Below, piece by piece: positions 8,130-17,305 of a DNA stretch of 64,000 nt; the first letter of the stretch is position 1; every line of letters begins with the position of its first letter. Origin of the DNA: Hellea sp. (lineage in GTDB: Bacteria; Pseudomonadota; Alphaproteobacteria; Caulobacterales; Maricaulaceae); NCBI GenBank assembly GCA_028224375.1, contig JAOIVW010000001.1, positions 165,973-229,972 of the forward strand, in the 5' to 3' direction. The position numbers were made by a program, and so were the translations under genes. The notes under the pieces are model-generated. The model did not search any database. It saw only the letters and a program-made list of their open reading frames with translations, and was not told where the DNA came from.

Positions 8130-10607
8130 ATGTTTAAATCCAACACCAGACGTTTAATGATCACACTCATGTCAGCAGCCTCTATTCTTCCGGGCATGGC
8201 TTACGCGGCCGAAATCGGCGGCAGCCTGACAGAGGCGATGAACGCCTCCGCGCCAACAGACAAACTTGAAGTCATCGTAAGTTTTGACGGCGATAGCGGT
8301 CCTTCAGGAGCACAACTTGCTGAACTTGATGTCTTAGGTTTGACTGGTGTTCACTTCCAAGAATTGCCAATCGCTGCTGTAATGGCGACGCCGGAACAAA
8401 TTCTTTCATTAGACGCCATGGACGATGTGCGTTCACTTTGGCTCAATGAAGAGTTAAGCTACGATAACGATCTGGAAACCGCTATTATGGGCGTTGACCG
8501 TTTGCGTGCAGATAGCAATCTACGCTCATCAATAGGCTTGCCCTACTCTGGTAAAGGCGTAGGCGTCATGATTAACGACTCAGGTGTAGATGGGCAGCAT
8601 CCTGACCTCCAGCACAACGTAAAACAAAATGTTGCGGCGCAATTTAATCTTAACAGTTATTCAGAGCTCTTGCCTGTTACGTGGATTGAAAATGTCCCTG
8701 ATACAGATATCGCGGGTGGGCATGGTTCTCACGTCGCTGGTATTGTCGCTGCCACGGGCGCAGCTTCTGGAGGCATTCAAGAAGGCGCAGCGCCTGGCGT
8801 TGACCTCATCGGTTATGGTTCAGGAGCCGGCTTGTTTCTGCTCGATACGATAGGCGCCTTTGATTATGCGCTCGTCAACCAAATCCGTTACAACATCCGC
8901 GTTGTGGCCAACTCATTTGGCAGCACGGGTGATACGGGCACAGATTTCAACCCTGAAGACCCTACAAATATTGCTACTAAAAAATTGGCAGATCGCGGCG
9001 TTATTGTTGTGATTTCTGCTGGTAACTCAGGCTCAGGTGAGGGCACAATTACAGGTAACTTTAAAAAAGCGCCGTGGATTATTACTGTCGGAGCGGGGAA
9101 TAACTCTGGTAACCTGGCTGACTTCTCTTCTCGCGGACGCCGTGATGTAGGCGGAACAGTCGTTGTTGACGGCGAAACGTTAGAGTGGGTCGATCAGCCT
9201 ACATTGGTTGCACCCGGCGTAGATGTAATCTCTGTAAAATCAAAAAGCGATCCGCTTGCTTATGCGGGTGTAGATGCTACCCAGGGTGCAGAGACACTGT
9301 ACTACACAACCAAGAGCGGAACCTCGATGGCATCTCCAAATGTCTCAGGAACTGTTGCCTTAATGCTCGAGGCCAATCCGAATATGTCTTGGCGCGAAGT
9401 TAAGTCCATCCTTCGGGAAACGGCGACAAATATGCCGGGACGTGAGGCATGGGAAGTTGGTGCAGGATATGTCAACACTTACGCTGCTGTATCAATGGCC
9501 GCCGACATCCGCACGGATTTTGGTGACACACAGACGATAAATCGCGAATTCAACGCAGAACTCTTTGAATCACGCGTCACCGGCCCTAACTTTGAGCTTG
9601 CCCACAACCCTGTTGGCGAGACGCAAGTCGAGACCTTCGAAGTGGCTGCTGGCCTCTCAACTGTCAGCGCAAGTGCGAATATCGGTGATAATGCTGTCTC
9701 GATTGTTCTTAGAGATCCAAACGGCAATCGTTATAGCTCTTCGATTTCTCTTCCTGTCTTAGGCCAAAATGTTGCTGTGACAGCTCCGGCTATTCCGGGG
9801 ACTTGGACGATTGAGCTAGGCGGCATTGGTTCGGTTTCAGGCGTGGCTCTTGACCCGCTTGGCGTCACAAACGGTTATGCAGTCCCAATAGTGACAGCAG
9901 ATGTCGGTATCGATTTCTTCCGCGTAGATGGCTTTACAGGTCTGGATGATATTGCCAACCATCCTGCAAAAGCCTTCATCGAAAAAGGTGTTGCGGAGCG
10001 TCTTCTGGACGCCCAGCCTGGTGGATATAATCCTGATGCATTGCTCACACGCGGCGACTTAGCAGATTACCTAACGCTTGGCGGAAACATCCGTCAGTTC
10101 CGGGCTACAGATGGAAGCTCAGCTTTCGTTGATACTCAAGCCGGATTGGAAAATGCCTCTGCAGAAGCTGTTTCAGCACGCGGTGCTGCTCAGCGTGATG
10201 GGCGTCAAACCCAAGATGGTGTCATGCAAAGCAGTGACGGTCAGTTCAATCCATTGGGTACGGTTAGCCGTCAGGACATGGCTTACACACTTATCCAGAG
10301 CCTTGGCATGGAAGCCGAAGCTGAAGCTGCTCGCGCCGCTTTAGACGGTAATGCTATCACAGTTTCGAATGGTGATGAGCGGGTTGCGCTAAGTGACGAC
10401 GCTGATATCGATGCAGATATGCGCGGATATGTGCAACTTGCACTAGACCTACAATTAATGCGCGCAAGCTTTTCGTTAAGCCAAGGGCCATTTGACGTTA
10501 CACCCACATTATCCGCGTCATTTGACGCGAATGAAAATGTTGATCGCGGTTCATTCGCCTTCAACGCTGTCAATCTACTAGACCGGTTAAGCCAAGTCTC
10601 CGAATAG
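8130..10607 (+). CDS. Secreted S8 (subtilisin-like) serine peptidase with SLH-like C-terminus, copy 1
   Basis: The start is the ATG at 8130 behind AAAGGGA; an in-frame TTG at 8046 lacks a ribosome site. A Sec signal peptide ends near GMAYA. A propeptide-like region follows (IVSFDGDSG, residues about 45-120). The catalytic domain has the whole triad: Asp150 (INDSGVDGQHPDL), His198 (GGHGSHVAG) and Ser399 (GTSMASP), with the oxyanion Asn in ISAGNSG. After a linker, residues about 600-690 and 740-825 contain segments resembling S-layer-homology repeats (HPAKAFIEKGVAERLLDA...NPDALLTRGDLADYL). It probably degrades protein at the cell surface or in the medium. A close paralogue follows 122 bases downstream. 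Confidence 0.9.
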   Translation: MFKSNTRRLMITLMSAASILPGMAYAAEIGGSLTEAMNASAPTDKLEVIVSFDGDSGPSGAQLAELDVLGLTGVHFQELPIAAVMATPEQILSLDAMDDVRSLWLNEELSYDNDLETAIMGVDRLRADSNLRSSIGLPYSGKGVGVMINDSGVDGQHPDLQHNVKQNVAAQFNLNSYSELLPVTWIENVPDTDIAGGHGSHVAGIVAATGAASGGIQEGAAPGVDLIGYGSGAGLFLLDTIGAFDYALVNQIRYNIRVVANSFGSTGDTGTDFNPEDPTNIATKKLADRGVIVVISAGNSGSGEGTITGNFKKAPWIITVGAGNNSGNLADFSSRGRRDVGGTVVVDGETLEWVDQPTLVAPGVDVISVKSKSDPLAYAGVDATQGAETLYYTTKSGTSMASPNVSGTVALMLEANPNMSWREVKSILRETATNMPGREAWEVGAGYVNTYAAVSMAADIRTDFGDTQTINREFNAELFESRVTGPNFELAHNPVGETQVETFEVAAGLSTVSASANIGDNAVSIVLRDPNGNRYSSSISLPVLGQNVAVTAPAIPGTWTIELGGIGSVSGVALDPLGVTNGYAVPIVTADVGIDFFRVDGFTGLDDIANHPAKAFIEKGVAERLLDAQPGGYNPDALLTRGDLADYLTLGGNIRQFRATDGSSAFVDTQAGLENASAEAVSARGAAQRDGRQTQDGVMQSSDGQFNPLGTVSRQDMAYTLIQSLGMEAEAEAARAALDGNAITVSNGDERVALSDDADIDADMRGYVQLALDLQLMRASFSLSQGPFDVTPTLSASFDANENVDRGSFAFNAVNLLDRLSQVSE

Positions 10608-10619
10608 ATTGCAACTTCA

Positions 10620-10653
10620 CCGGCCTGCTACCACCCCAAACATAGCAGGCCGG
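10620..10653 (+). terminator. Stem-loop between the two subtilase genes
   Basis: A perfect 11-base-pair stem, CCGGCCTGCTA with TAGCAGGCCGG, encloses a 12-base loop just after the first protease stop. No T-run follows, so it may be a weak terminator, an attenuator or an mRNA-stabilising 3' structure rather than a classical terminator. Confidence 0.5.
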
Positions 10654-10729
10654 ACACTCTCAAGCGTCATTAGAAACGCTTCTTCACACACCACAATATA
10701 ATTCAACAAAAACATCCCGGGAGGATATT

Positions 10730-13198
10730 ATGAAACTCACTAAACGCATTTCAGTCGGCATCTCACTTGCTGCTTTTCTTACGGCCTTTGGCGGCACGAG
10801 CGCTTTCGCGCAAGCTACGCTAGGTCCAGACCTTACAGATAAGATGGAAACTGCCTCTCCGGCAGAATTACTTGAAGTTATTGTAAGTTTTAAAGGTGAT
10901 GACGCTTTGGACACAAGCGAAGTTACAGCTCTAACGAATCTTGGATTAACCGGTATGTTCTTCCAAGAACTCCCAATCGCAGGTATTCTGGCTCCCGCAA
11001 GTTTGATTGACGATATCGCAGAACTTGACGGTGTTCGCTCTGTATATCTTAACACGCCTGTAGAATTTTCTAATGGAGACGGCCGCGCTTTAACGGGTGT
11101 CGACCGCCTTCAAGCCGATTCAAACTTACGTAATAATATAGGCCTGCCTTATACTGGTAAGGGCATTGGTATTCTGATTAATGATAGTGGTGTTGATGCA
11201 ACTCATCCTGACCTTGCATTTGGTGAGAAAACTCTCCAAAATGCCTTAGGCACAACAAACCTAAACGCTTATAGCGAGCTTGCGCCAATTACCTATATTG
11301 AGAATGTTTTCGATACTGATATCGGCAGTGGACACGGAACTCACGTGGCTGGGACAGCTGGCGGCAATGGTGCTCAATCAGGTGGTAGAGAAGCAGGCGT
11401 AGCACAAGGGGCTGATATTATTGGTTACGGTTCCGGCGGCGTTGTCTTCGTACTTGATACGTTAGGCGGCCTTGACTACTCATTGGTTAATCAGGTGCGC
11501 TATAATATTCGTGTCGTCAATAACTCTTGGGGACAAGGCGCAACAACTGCGCCATTCGATCCTGAAAATCCGGTAAGCATTGCCACAAAAAAAATGGCAG
11601 ATCGCGGCATTATTAACGTATTCGCAGCGGGTAATGACGGGTCAGGTGAGGGCACAATTGGCGGCACCATGCACAAAGCTCCTTGGGTTGTAACCGTTGG
11701 TGCGGGCGAGAAAGACGGCACATTGGTTGATTTCTCCTCACGCGGCGTTAAAGGCGGCGGCGGCACTGTAGAGGTCGACGGTGTGGAATATGATTGGGTG
11801 GATCGCCCGAATGTTGTTGCTCCTGGTGTAGATGTCAATTCGACTCTCGCAAATACAGGCGTCTTGGTTTACCCAAGCATTCAGGACCCAGATTATGGCT
11901 TGCTGTCAGGCACCTCAATGGCGTCACCACACACGGCTGGTGTTGTAGCACTCATGTTAGAAGCCAACCCATTTTTAACATGGCAAGATGTCATTCAAAT
12001 TCTCGAAGATACAGCGACCAACATGCAGGGTCGCGAAGAATGGGAAGTTGGCGGAGGCTTCATTAATACTTATGCAGCTGTCACGACAGCAGCAGGCCTA
12101 CGTGATGATTTCGGCTCAACTCAAACTTTAAATCGTGAGTTTAATGCCAGCATTGTCGAAAGCCGAATTCAAGGCCCTGACGTTGATGTGGATTTCTTAC
12201 CTGTCGGTCAAAATGAAGGCGTCCCATTTGAAGTACCTGCCGGTATGTCAACTGTTTTGGCCCGCGCAGATGTTGGCGACAACACTGTTTCTATTAGGTT
12301 GACTGACCCTGACGGAAATCGTTACGCGTCTTCCATTTCGCTACCTGTTTTAGGCGAGAGCCTTGCCGTATCCGCGCCAGCAGTTCCTGGGACTTGGATT
12401 GTTAGCACAGGCGGTGTCGGCGGACTATCAGGCGTTGGTGTAGATCCTCTTGGCCTTACAAATGGCGTCGGACTGCCAGGTTCCGTTTCGGTCGATATTG
12501 ACTTCAACCGGGTTGATGGCAGCGTCGGTATTGATGACACAGCTGGGCACCCTGCTGCTGCATTTGTCGAACGCGCAGTTGCAGAGCGTCTTTTGGATGC
12601 TCAAGCTGATGGTTTCAATCCTGATGCTAACCTAACACGTGCAGACATGGCAGATTACCTGACGCTTGGCGGCAATATTCGTCAATTCAAAGCGACGGAC
12701 GGTAGCACTTCCTTTGTGGACACAGATGAGGGTCTCGAAACTGCGGCTGCAGAAGCTGTCACAGCTCGCGGTGGCTCTCTAAGAGATGGTCGTCAAGTTC
12801 AAGACGGCGTAATGTCTTCTGACAGCACATCGCATTTCTCGCCTGACGCTACGGTCTCTCGCAGTGACATCGCATATAGCCTCGTGCAAACTTTGGGAAT
12901 GCAAAGCCAGGCTGAAGCCATGCGCGATGCCATTGGTAGCGGTGATATCACTGTTGAGCATAATGGTGAGCAAGTCGCATTAACTGATACGGCAGATGTT
13001 CCGGCTGACCTCAGAGGTCACGTCCAACTGGCACTTGACCTAAACCTGATGCGTGCGAGCTTCAGTCTTTCACAAGGCCCGTTTGACATCACGCCGACGA
13101 TCAGCGCGAAATTCTCACCGGACACAACGGTGACACGCGGACAATATGCCTTTAATGCCGTCAATCTATTTGACCGCTTAACCCAAGCCGCAGAATAA
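10730..13198 (+). CDS. Secreted S8 serine peptidase with SLH-like C-terminus, copy 2
   Basis: This 822-residue tandem paralogue of the preceding gene is similar over its whole length, including the C-terminal modules. The ATG follows a strong GGGAGG. The signal peptide ends near TSAFA. The triad is Asp152 (INDSGVDATHPDL), His202 (GSGHGTHVAG) and Ser396 (GTSMASP). The SLH-like segments read HPAAAFVERAVAERLLDAQ...NPDANLTRADMADYL and VQLALDLNLMRASFS...FSPDTTVTRGQYAFN. Divergence is greatest in the surface loops and the linker, as expected of paralogues with different substrates. It has its own ribosome site and a terminator downstream, so the pair may be one operon or two units. Confidence 0.9.
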   Translation: MKLTKRISVGISLAAFLTAFGGTSAFAQATLGPDLTDKMETASPAELLEVIVSFKGDDALDTSEVTALTNLGLTGMFFQELPIAGILAPASLIDDIAELDGVRSVYLNTPVEFSNGDGRALTGVDRLQADSNLRNNIGLPYTGKGIGILINDSGVDATHPDLAFGEKTLQNALGTTNLNAYSELAPITYIENVFDTDIGSGHGTHVAGTAGGNGAQSGGREAGVAQGADIIGYGSGGVVFVLDTLGGLDYSLVNQVRYNIRVVNNSWGQGATTAPFDPENPVSIATKKMADRGIINVFAAGNDGSGEGTIGGTMHKAPWVVTVGAGEKDGTLVDFSSRGVKGGGGTVEVDGVEYDWVDRPNVVAPGVDVNSTLANTGVLVYPSIQDPDYGLLSGTSMASPHTAGVVALMLEANPFLTWQDVIQILEDTATNMQGREEWEVGGGFINTYAAVTTAAGLRDDFGSTQTLNREFNASIVESRIQGPDVDVDFLPVGQNEGVPFEVPAGMSTVLARADVGDNTVSIRLTDPDGNRYASSISLPVLGESLAVSAPAVPGTWIVSTGGVGGLSGVGVDPLGLTNGVGLPGSVSVDIDFNRVDGSVGIDDTAGHPAAAFVERAVAERLLDAQADGFNPDANLTRADMADYLTLGGNIRQFKATDGSTSFVDTDEGLETAAAEAVTARGGSLRDGRQVQDGVMSSDSTSHFSPDATVSRSDIAYSLVQTLGMQSQAEAMRDAIGSGDITVEHNGEQVALTDTADVPADLRGHVQLALDLNLMRASFSLSQGPFDITPTISAKFSPDTTVTRGQYAFNAVNLFDRLTQAAE

Positions 13199-13249
13199 GC
13201 GGACAAAATATAGCACGATTACTGTGTTCTCTTTGATTGTGCTAAACTT

Positions 13250-13284
13250 GACCCTCGGTTTCGACCGGGGGTCTTTCGCGTTTT
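13250..13284 (+). terminator. Rho-independent terminator after the second subtilase
   Basis: GACCCTCGGT pairs with ACCGGGGGTC (one T-G wobble) around a TTCG tetraloop, 52 bases after the stop, and is followed by TTTCGCGTTTT. The stem and tetraloop are typical of an intrinsic terminator, although the T-tract is interrupted. Confidence 0.75.
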
Positions 13285-13319
13285 AAAGCGAAGTTTATAT
13301 AGTCTGTGCCAGAAGGTGA

Positions 13320-13410
13320 TGGCGGAGACGAAGGGATTCGAACCCTCGATGGGCTTATGACCCATACTCCCTTAGCAGGGGAGCGCCTTCGACCACTCGG
13401 CCACGTCTCC
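13320..13410 (-). tRNA. tRNA-Ser (anticodon GCT)
   Basis: On the minus strand the acceptor arm GGAGACG (13410-13404) pairs with CGTCTCC, followed by the discriminator G and an encoded CCA at 13322-13320. The anticodon stem-loop CTCCC-CTGCTAA-GGGAG gives anticodon GCT, reading AGC/AGU. A long variable arm (TATGGGTCATAAGCCCATC) marks it as a type II serine tRNA, and the T-loop is GGTTCGAATCC. Total length is 91 bases. Confidence 0.97.
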
Positions 13411-13603
13411 GTCGGCGGGACTAGCGAAAAGCGCGGGGGGGAGCAAGCTTTATTCTCGCGAAACCTGCGTTAATCTTGAGGCCAAAATTTACACTGCCCT
13501 AAATGTTTCAAAGACATCGTTCAAAAATGGATGTTAAGGCTGGTTTCTGTCTTGCAACTGATTCTCAATAACTATATCGAAAGTCTCAAAGAGGAACTTC
13601 GTC

Positions 13604-14158
13604 ATGGATAACCCCAAACTCAGAAAACTTGTCATCCTGTTTCACCTATTTGCGGCTGGGTTTATGGCACCAGCTTTTTTATTGGTAGCTGTCACCGGCG
13701 GTATGCATTTAGTGGGCGGCGTTGAAAGTGAGTCCAGAGCACCTTTAGTTTTACCTGCGGGCACGCAGATTGATTTGAAAAGCCCGGCCGTGGAAGACGA
13801 TATTCGCGCTCTTTTAAAGTCCGCTAATATTGACCATAAATTTGAATATATCAGAGATCGCGGCACTACGGCACAAACCCGACCAACCTCTCGGCCCTAT
13901 ATCAATTTTAGACAAAGAGACGGCGTTTGGACGGCTGAAAAAGTTACGCCCAACTTTATGAAAGCCGCTATGGAAATTCATAAGGGGCATGGACCTAAAT
14001 TACTGCGCGCCTATCATAAGCTTGTCGCGCTGTTACTGTTAGGTGTTGTCTTTGGCGGCCTTATGGTGGGGCTGCTTGCGAAAGCCTATCGCCGAAAAAC
14101 TTTAGGCGCTTTGGCCGTGGGTACGCTGCTTTATCTCGTATTGGTATTCATAGCCTAA
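13604..14158 (+). CDS. PepSY-type small membrane protein
   Basis: This 184-residue protein begins with an ATG behind AGAGGAAC. It has an N-terminal membrane segment (residues about 9-33), a hydrophilic extracytoplasmic part of about 90 residues and two C-terminal hydrophobic segments (LVALLLLGVVFGGLMVGLL and TLGALAVGTLLYLVLVFIA). The HKGHGPKLLRAYHKLVALLLLGVVFGGLMVG stretch resembles the His-containing membrane helix of PepSY-TM proteins, some of which are linked to iron or flavin reduction. The resemblance is weak and the function is not established. Its stop overlaps the convergent FAH gene by four bases. Confidence 0.6.
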   Translation: MDNPKLRKLVILFHLFAAGFMAPAFLLVAVTGGMHLVGGVESESRAPLVLPAGTQIDLKSPAVEDDIRALLKSANIDHKFEYIRDRGTTAQTRPTSRPYINFRQRDGVWTAEKVTPNFMKAAMEIHKGHGPKLLRAYHKLVALLLLGVVFGGLMVGLLAKAYRRKTLGALAVGTLLYLVLVFIA

Positions 14159-14805
14159 ACAAAACGAACGGTAATGCGTTCTAGCCCTTCAATACCGCCA
14201 GACAACTCATCGCCTATCGTTACGGGGCCGACACCTGCGGGCGTACCTGTATAGATGAGATCTCCTGCCTGCAAATCCATGTCCTTAGTCAAATAGTCAA
14301 TGATTTCCTCAACTGACCAGATGAGCTTCGACAAAGCTGAGTGCTGAACAATGTCGCCATTTTTTCGTAAGACGATATGCGCGCCGGATAAGTCCACTTG
14401 ATCAGCTGGGGTTAAAGCTGAGCAGGGGGCAGAAAGGCTGAAATTCTTCGCACGGGCCCAAGGGCCTCCTTTTGCTTTAGCTTTAGTCTGAATGTCACGG
14501 CGGGTCATATCAATACCAACCCCGTAACCGAAAAGACCCTCCGGCCCTATGGCGACCACAAGCTCAACTTCGTAGTGCAGACTGTCTGTGTGTGGCGGAT
14601 AGGGTATATTGGCCCCGCTTTGAACAATCGTTTCAGCGGCTTTCGTGAAAAAGACGGGTTCCGAGCGTTCGATGTCTCCGCCCATTTCTACGACATGGTC
14701 AGCATAATTTTTGCCAACGCAATATATACGGCGCACGGGAAAACGGGTTTCCGCTCCCGCTATCGGTAGGCTGATAGGATCATCAGGTGGAAAAGCGAAT
14801 TTCAT
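14155..14805 (-). CDS. Fumarylacetoacetate hydrolase (FAH) family protein
   Basis: This 216-residue single-domain FAH fold protein covers the core of the family. Seen are the N-terminal YCVGKNYADHVVEMG motif, the metal-binding acidic residues in SLHYEVELVVAIG, the FSLSAPCSALTP region and the C-terminal GDLIYTGTPAGVGPVTIGDE signature. Members hydrolyse or isomerise acylpyruvates or act as oxaloacetate decarboxylases; those of this short type often prove to be acylpyruvases. The substrate cannot be set from sequence. It is convergent with the PepSY-type gene and divergent from the mini-ParB/acyl-CoA dehydrogenase pair. Confidence 0.87.
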   Translation of the reverse strand: MKFAFPPDDPISLPIAGAETRFPVRRIYCVGKNYADHVVEMGGDIERSEPVFFTKAAETIVQSGANIPYPPHTDSLHYEVELVVAIGPEGLFGYGVGIDMTRRDIQTKAKAKGGPWARAKNFSLSAPCSALTPADQVDLSGAHIVLRKNGDIVQHSALSKLIWSVEEIIDYLTKDMDLQAGDLIYTGTPAGVGPVTIGDELSGGIEGLERITVRFV

Positions 14806-14866
14806 AATATCCTCATTGCATGGCGATGGCTCTATGCTAGCTTATAGAAAAAGAGGAGAATTGCCA

Positions 14867-15112
14867 ATGCGCGTTGTCGATGTGCCCATAGACAAAATTT
14901 ATGTCCCTGCCGCTAAGAAAAAAACCTTGGACGAAGAGAAGGTTTTACCGCTCGCAGAAGATATTTTAGAAAATGGCCAAACAACGCCCATCTATGTACG
15001 GTTGGGGAAAGATCGTTATGTGTTGCAGGAAGGCTTGCACCGCGTCGAAGCCATGAAACTGTTAGGAAGCGCGACGATTGAAGGCCACATCATTCAAGCC
15101 AAGAAACATTGA
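14867..15112 (+). CDS. Minimal ParB/sulfiredoxin-like domain protein (81 residues)
   Basis: The ATG at 14867 sits behind AAGAGGAG. The whole protein is one ParB N-terminal-like domain: a binding-loop region IDKIYVPAAKKKTLDEEKVLPLAEDILENGQTTPIYVR and the hallmark LQEGLHRVEAMKLLG, equivalent to the G-x-x-R-x-x-A motif. There is no HTH, so it is not a partition protein. In the ParB superfamily this fold binds CTP or ATP; single-domain versions are poorly described. Its TGA is one base before the ATG of the acyl-CoA dehydrogenase, so the two are almost certainly co-translated. Confidence 0.75.
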   Translation: MRVVDVPIDKIYVPAAKKKTLDEEKVLPLAEDILENGQTTPIYVRLGKDRYVLQEGLHRVEAMKLLGSATIEGHIIQAKKH

Positions 15113-15113
15113 G

Positions 15114-16256
15114 ATGAAAAGCCCGTTTGAGACCGAAGAGCGTAGAGCTTTTCGTGACACCATCCGAAATTTTGTCGAGACCGAAATCACGCCTTTTGCC
15201 CATGAATGGGATGAAGCCGGAGCGGTGCCCTGGGCGCTTCATGAAAAGCTGGGCGAACTTGGCATTTTTGGGTTTGGTATTGACGAAGAGTATGGCGGAT
15301 TAGGATTTGATTGTCCTTTCATGCGGTGCATCGTTGGCGAAGAAATGGCAAAATGCGGCTTTGGCGGCATAGGGGCTGCAGTGGGCGGGCGCGGCATTTC
15401 GCTCGACCCCATCCAGCGTTTGGCCGCGCCTGAAATTCGTGACCGTGTCCTGAAAGATATTGTGCTAGGTAAAAAAGGATCTAGCCTTGGCATTACCGAG
15501 CCAGGCGGCGGTTCAGATGTTGCACGCCTTAAAACAACAGCCAAGCGAGATGGTAATCATTTTGTTCTCAATGGCTCCAAGACATTCATTACGGGAGGCA
15601 TGGAGTCGGATTATTTTGTTATCGGTGCTAGGACTGGCGGGCCCGGCCTGACAGGGATTTCGCTTTTCTTTGTCGAAAAAGACTCGCCTGGATTTTCACG
15701 TACGCCACTCTCAAAAAAAATGGGCTGGTGGGCGTCTAATCAGGCGACGCTTTATTTTGATGATTGCCGCGTCCCCGCGACGAATTTGATGGGGCAAGAA
15801 GATTACGGTTTTATCGCCATTATGAATAATTTTAATAATGAGCGCCTGGCTTTAATCGCAGGATGCCTAGGTATGATGAAAGCCGCTCTGGAAGACTCCA
15901 TATCTTGGGCGCAGCAGCGCGAGACCTTTGGCAAACCCTTGATAAAGCATCAAGTCATCCGCCACAAAATTGCAGATATGTCGGCTAAAGTTGACGCAGT
16001 TGAAAGCTATATGAATATAATCTGTTGGAATATGGAGCAAGGCGACACACCTATCGCTGAGCTTTCTAAAGCGAAGTTCTTCTCCACCAAAGCGCTAGAA
16101 TTTGTAGCGTCCGAAGCGATGCAAATTTTGGGCGGCGCAGGATATCTTCGTGGAAGCCGTATCGAATGTATCTACCGCGAAGTCAAAGTCATGGCTATAG
16201 GCGGCGGATCTGAAGAAATCATGCGGGATCTTGCTGTACGGCAGATGGGTCTCTAA
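15114..16256 (+). CDS. Acyl-CoA dehydrogenase
   Basis: The ATG at 15114 lies one base after the mini-ParB stop, giving 380 residues, normal for the family. Typical signatures are present: LGITEPGGGSDVARLKTTA (FAD/acyl-CoA site), FITGG, the ERLALIAGCLGMMKAALE helix, RETFGKPLIKHQVIRHKIADM and the C-terminal QILGGAGYLRGSRIECIYREVKVMAIGGGSEEIMRDL. It oxidises an acyl-CoA to the 2-enoyl-CoA with FAD. Chain-length preference is not readable from the sequence. Coupling to a ParB-fold protein is unusual context for this enzyme. Confidence 0.93.
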   Translation: MKSPFETEERRAFRDTIRNFVETEITPFAHEWDEAGAVPWALHEKLGELGIFGFGIDEEYGGLGFDCPFMRCIVGEEMAKCGFGGIGAAVGGRGISLDPIQRLAAPEIRDRVLKDIVLGKKGSSLGITEPGGGSDVARLKTTAKRDGNHFVLNGSKTFITGGMESDYFVIGARTGGPGLTGISLFFVEKDSPGFSRTPLSKKMGWWASNQATLYFDDCRVPATNLMGQEDYGFIAIMNNFNNERLALIAGCLGMMKAALEDSISWAQQRETFGKPLIKHQVIRHKIADMSAKVDAVESYMNIICWNMEQGDTPIAELSKAKFFSTKALEFVASEAMQILGGAGYLRGSRIECIYREVKVMAIGGGSEEIMRDLAVRQMGL

Positions 16257-16290
16257 ATCCGATCTGTACTGGTTATTTCGACCTTATATA

Positions 16291-16326
16291 AACGGTAAAA
16301 AAGATATAAAGAAATTCTTATATACT
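16291..16326. promoter_or_regulatory. AT-rich imperfect palindrome before the ArsR-methyltransferase/metF operon
   Basis: GATATAAAGAA and TTCTTATATA form near-mirror halves about 30 bases before the ArsR-type start, beside further TATATAA and TATACTT elements. I recall ATATAAAG-like palindromes being ascribed to the SAH-responsive regulator SahR in Proteobacteria, so this is a candidate autoregulatory operator. The exact consensus was not checked. Confidence 0.45.
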
Positions 16327-16354
16327 TTTTCTAAGAAAGTGTTATGACGCGTTT

Positions 16355-17305
16355 ATGGAAAAACATGTCCTAGCACTGAAAACTCTTGGCCACATGGAAC
16401 GCTTGCGTATTTTGGCGCTGCTATCGCATGGCGAATTGACAGTCAGTGAGCTTGTTCAAATCTTACGTCTCTCCCAACCGCGCGTTACACAATATATTAT
16501 TGCCCTCGAAACGGCCGGCATAATTGAGCGCCTCAAAGAAGGAAGCTGGGTCTTTTCGCGCATACGGCGCGGCAATGAAGCCATTTCAGCTTTGGTCGCG
16601 ACAACACTTGCGACTTTACCGCAAAATGATTCCGTTCTCAAAGCTGACCTTCGGCAACTTGCTGATGTAAGAGCGCAGCGGTCTAAAGCCGCCGAAGCCT
16701 TTTTTGCAAATGTTGCCAATGACCGCAGCCAGTTGGGTGATGAATATCTCCCGCAAGCTGATATTGAAGCGAAAATGCGAGAGCTGCTCGGGCCGGGTCC
16801 ATTTGACTATATGGTCGATTTGGGCACAGGGACGGGGCGTATGCTTGAAGTCTTTTCAGATCGTATAAAACGCGGTTCCGGCATTGATAATAACTCGCAA
16901 ATGTTAAAAGTAGCGCGCTCAAAATTAGCGCAACGCGAACACATTTCCGTTCGGCAAGGCGACTTGACTGAAACGCCGTTGGAAAGCGGTCTCTCCGACT
17001 TGGTAAGTCTGCATCAGGTTCTGCATTATCTGGATGACCCTAAAGCTGCAATTCTTGAAGCGGCGCGTCTTTTAACTCCCTTGGGACAACTAATTATTGT
17101 TGATTATGAAGACCACGACCAGGATGAGTTTCGGACGGATTTTGCACATCGCCGTCTAGGGTTCGCGGATAATGATATTCGGGGTTGGTTATCAACAGCA
17201 GGTCTTGAACTCACCCATGTTGAGACAATTCCCACGCAAGAGAATCGCCCGGATGTTCGTATTTGGATTTGCGCCTTTCCTTTATCGCGTCAAAAGAAAG
17301 CTTAA
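16355..17305 (+). CDS. ArsR-family regulator fused to a SAM-dependent methyltransferase domain
   Basis: The 316-residue protein has two parts. Residues about 1-95 form an ArsR winged helix (LKTLGHMERLRILALLSHGELTVSELVQILRLSQPRVTQYIIALETAGIIERLKEG). Residues about 140-290 form a class I methyltransferase with motif I VDLGTGTGRMLEVF and a later SLHQVLHYLDDP. Such fusions are found before metF in many alphaproteobacteria; the methyltransferase-like domain probably senses S-adenosylmethionine or S-adenosylhomocysteine and tunes methionine-cycle genes. Its TAA is immediately followed by the metF ATG. Confidence 0.88.
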   Translation: MEKHVLALKTLGHMERLRILALLSHGELTVSELVQILRLSQPRVTQYIIALETAGIIERLKEGSWVFSRIRRGNEAISALVATTLATLPQNDSVLKADLRQLADVRAQRSKAAEAFFANVANDRSQLGDEYLPQADIEAKMRELLGPGPFDYMVDLGTGTGRMLEVFSDRIKRGSGIDNNSQMLKVARSKLAQREHISVRQGDLTETPLESGLSDLVSLHQVLHYLDDPKAAILEAARLLTPLGQLIIVDYEDHDQDEFRTDFAHRRLGFADNDIRGWLSTAGLELTHVETIPTQENRPDVRIWICAFPLSRQKKA

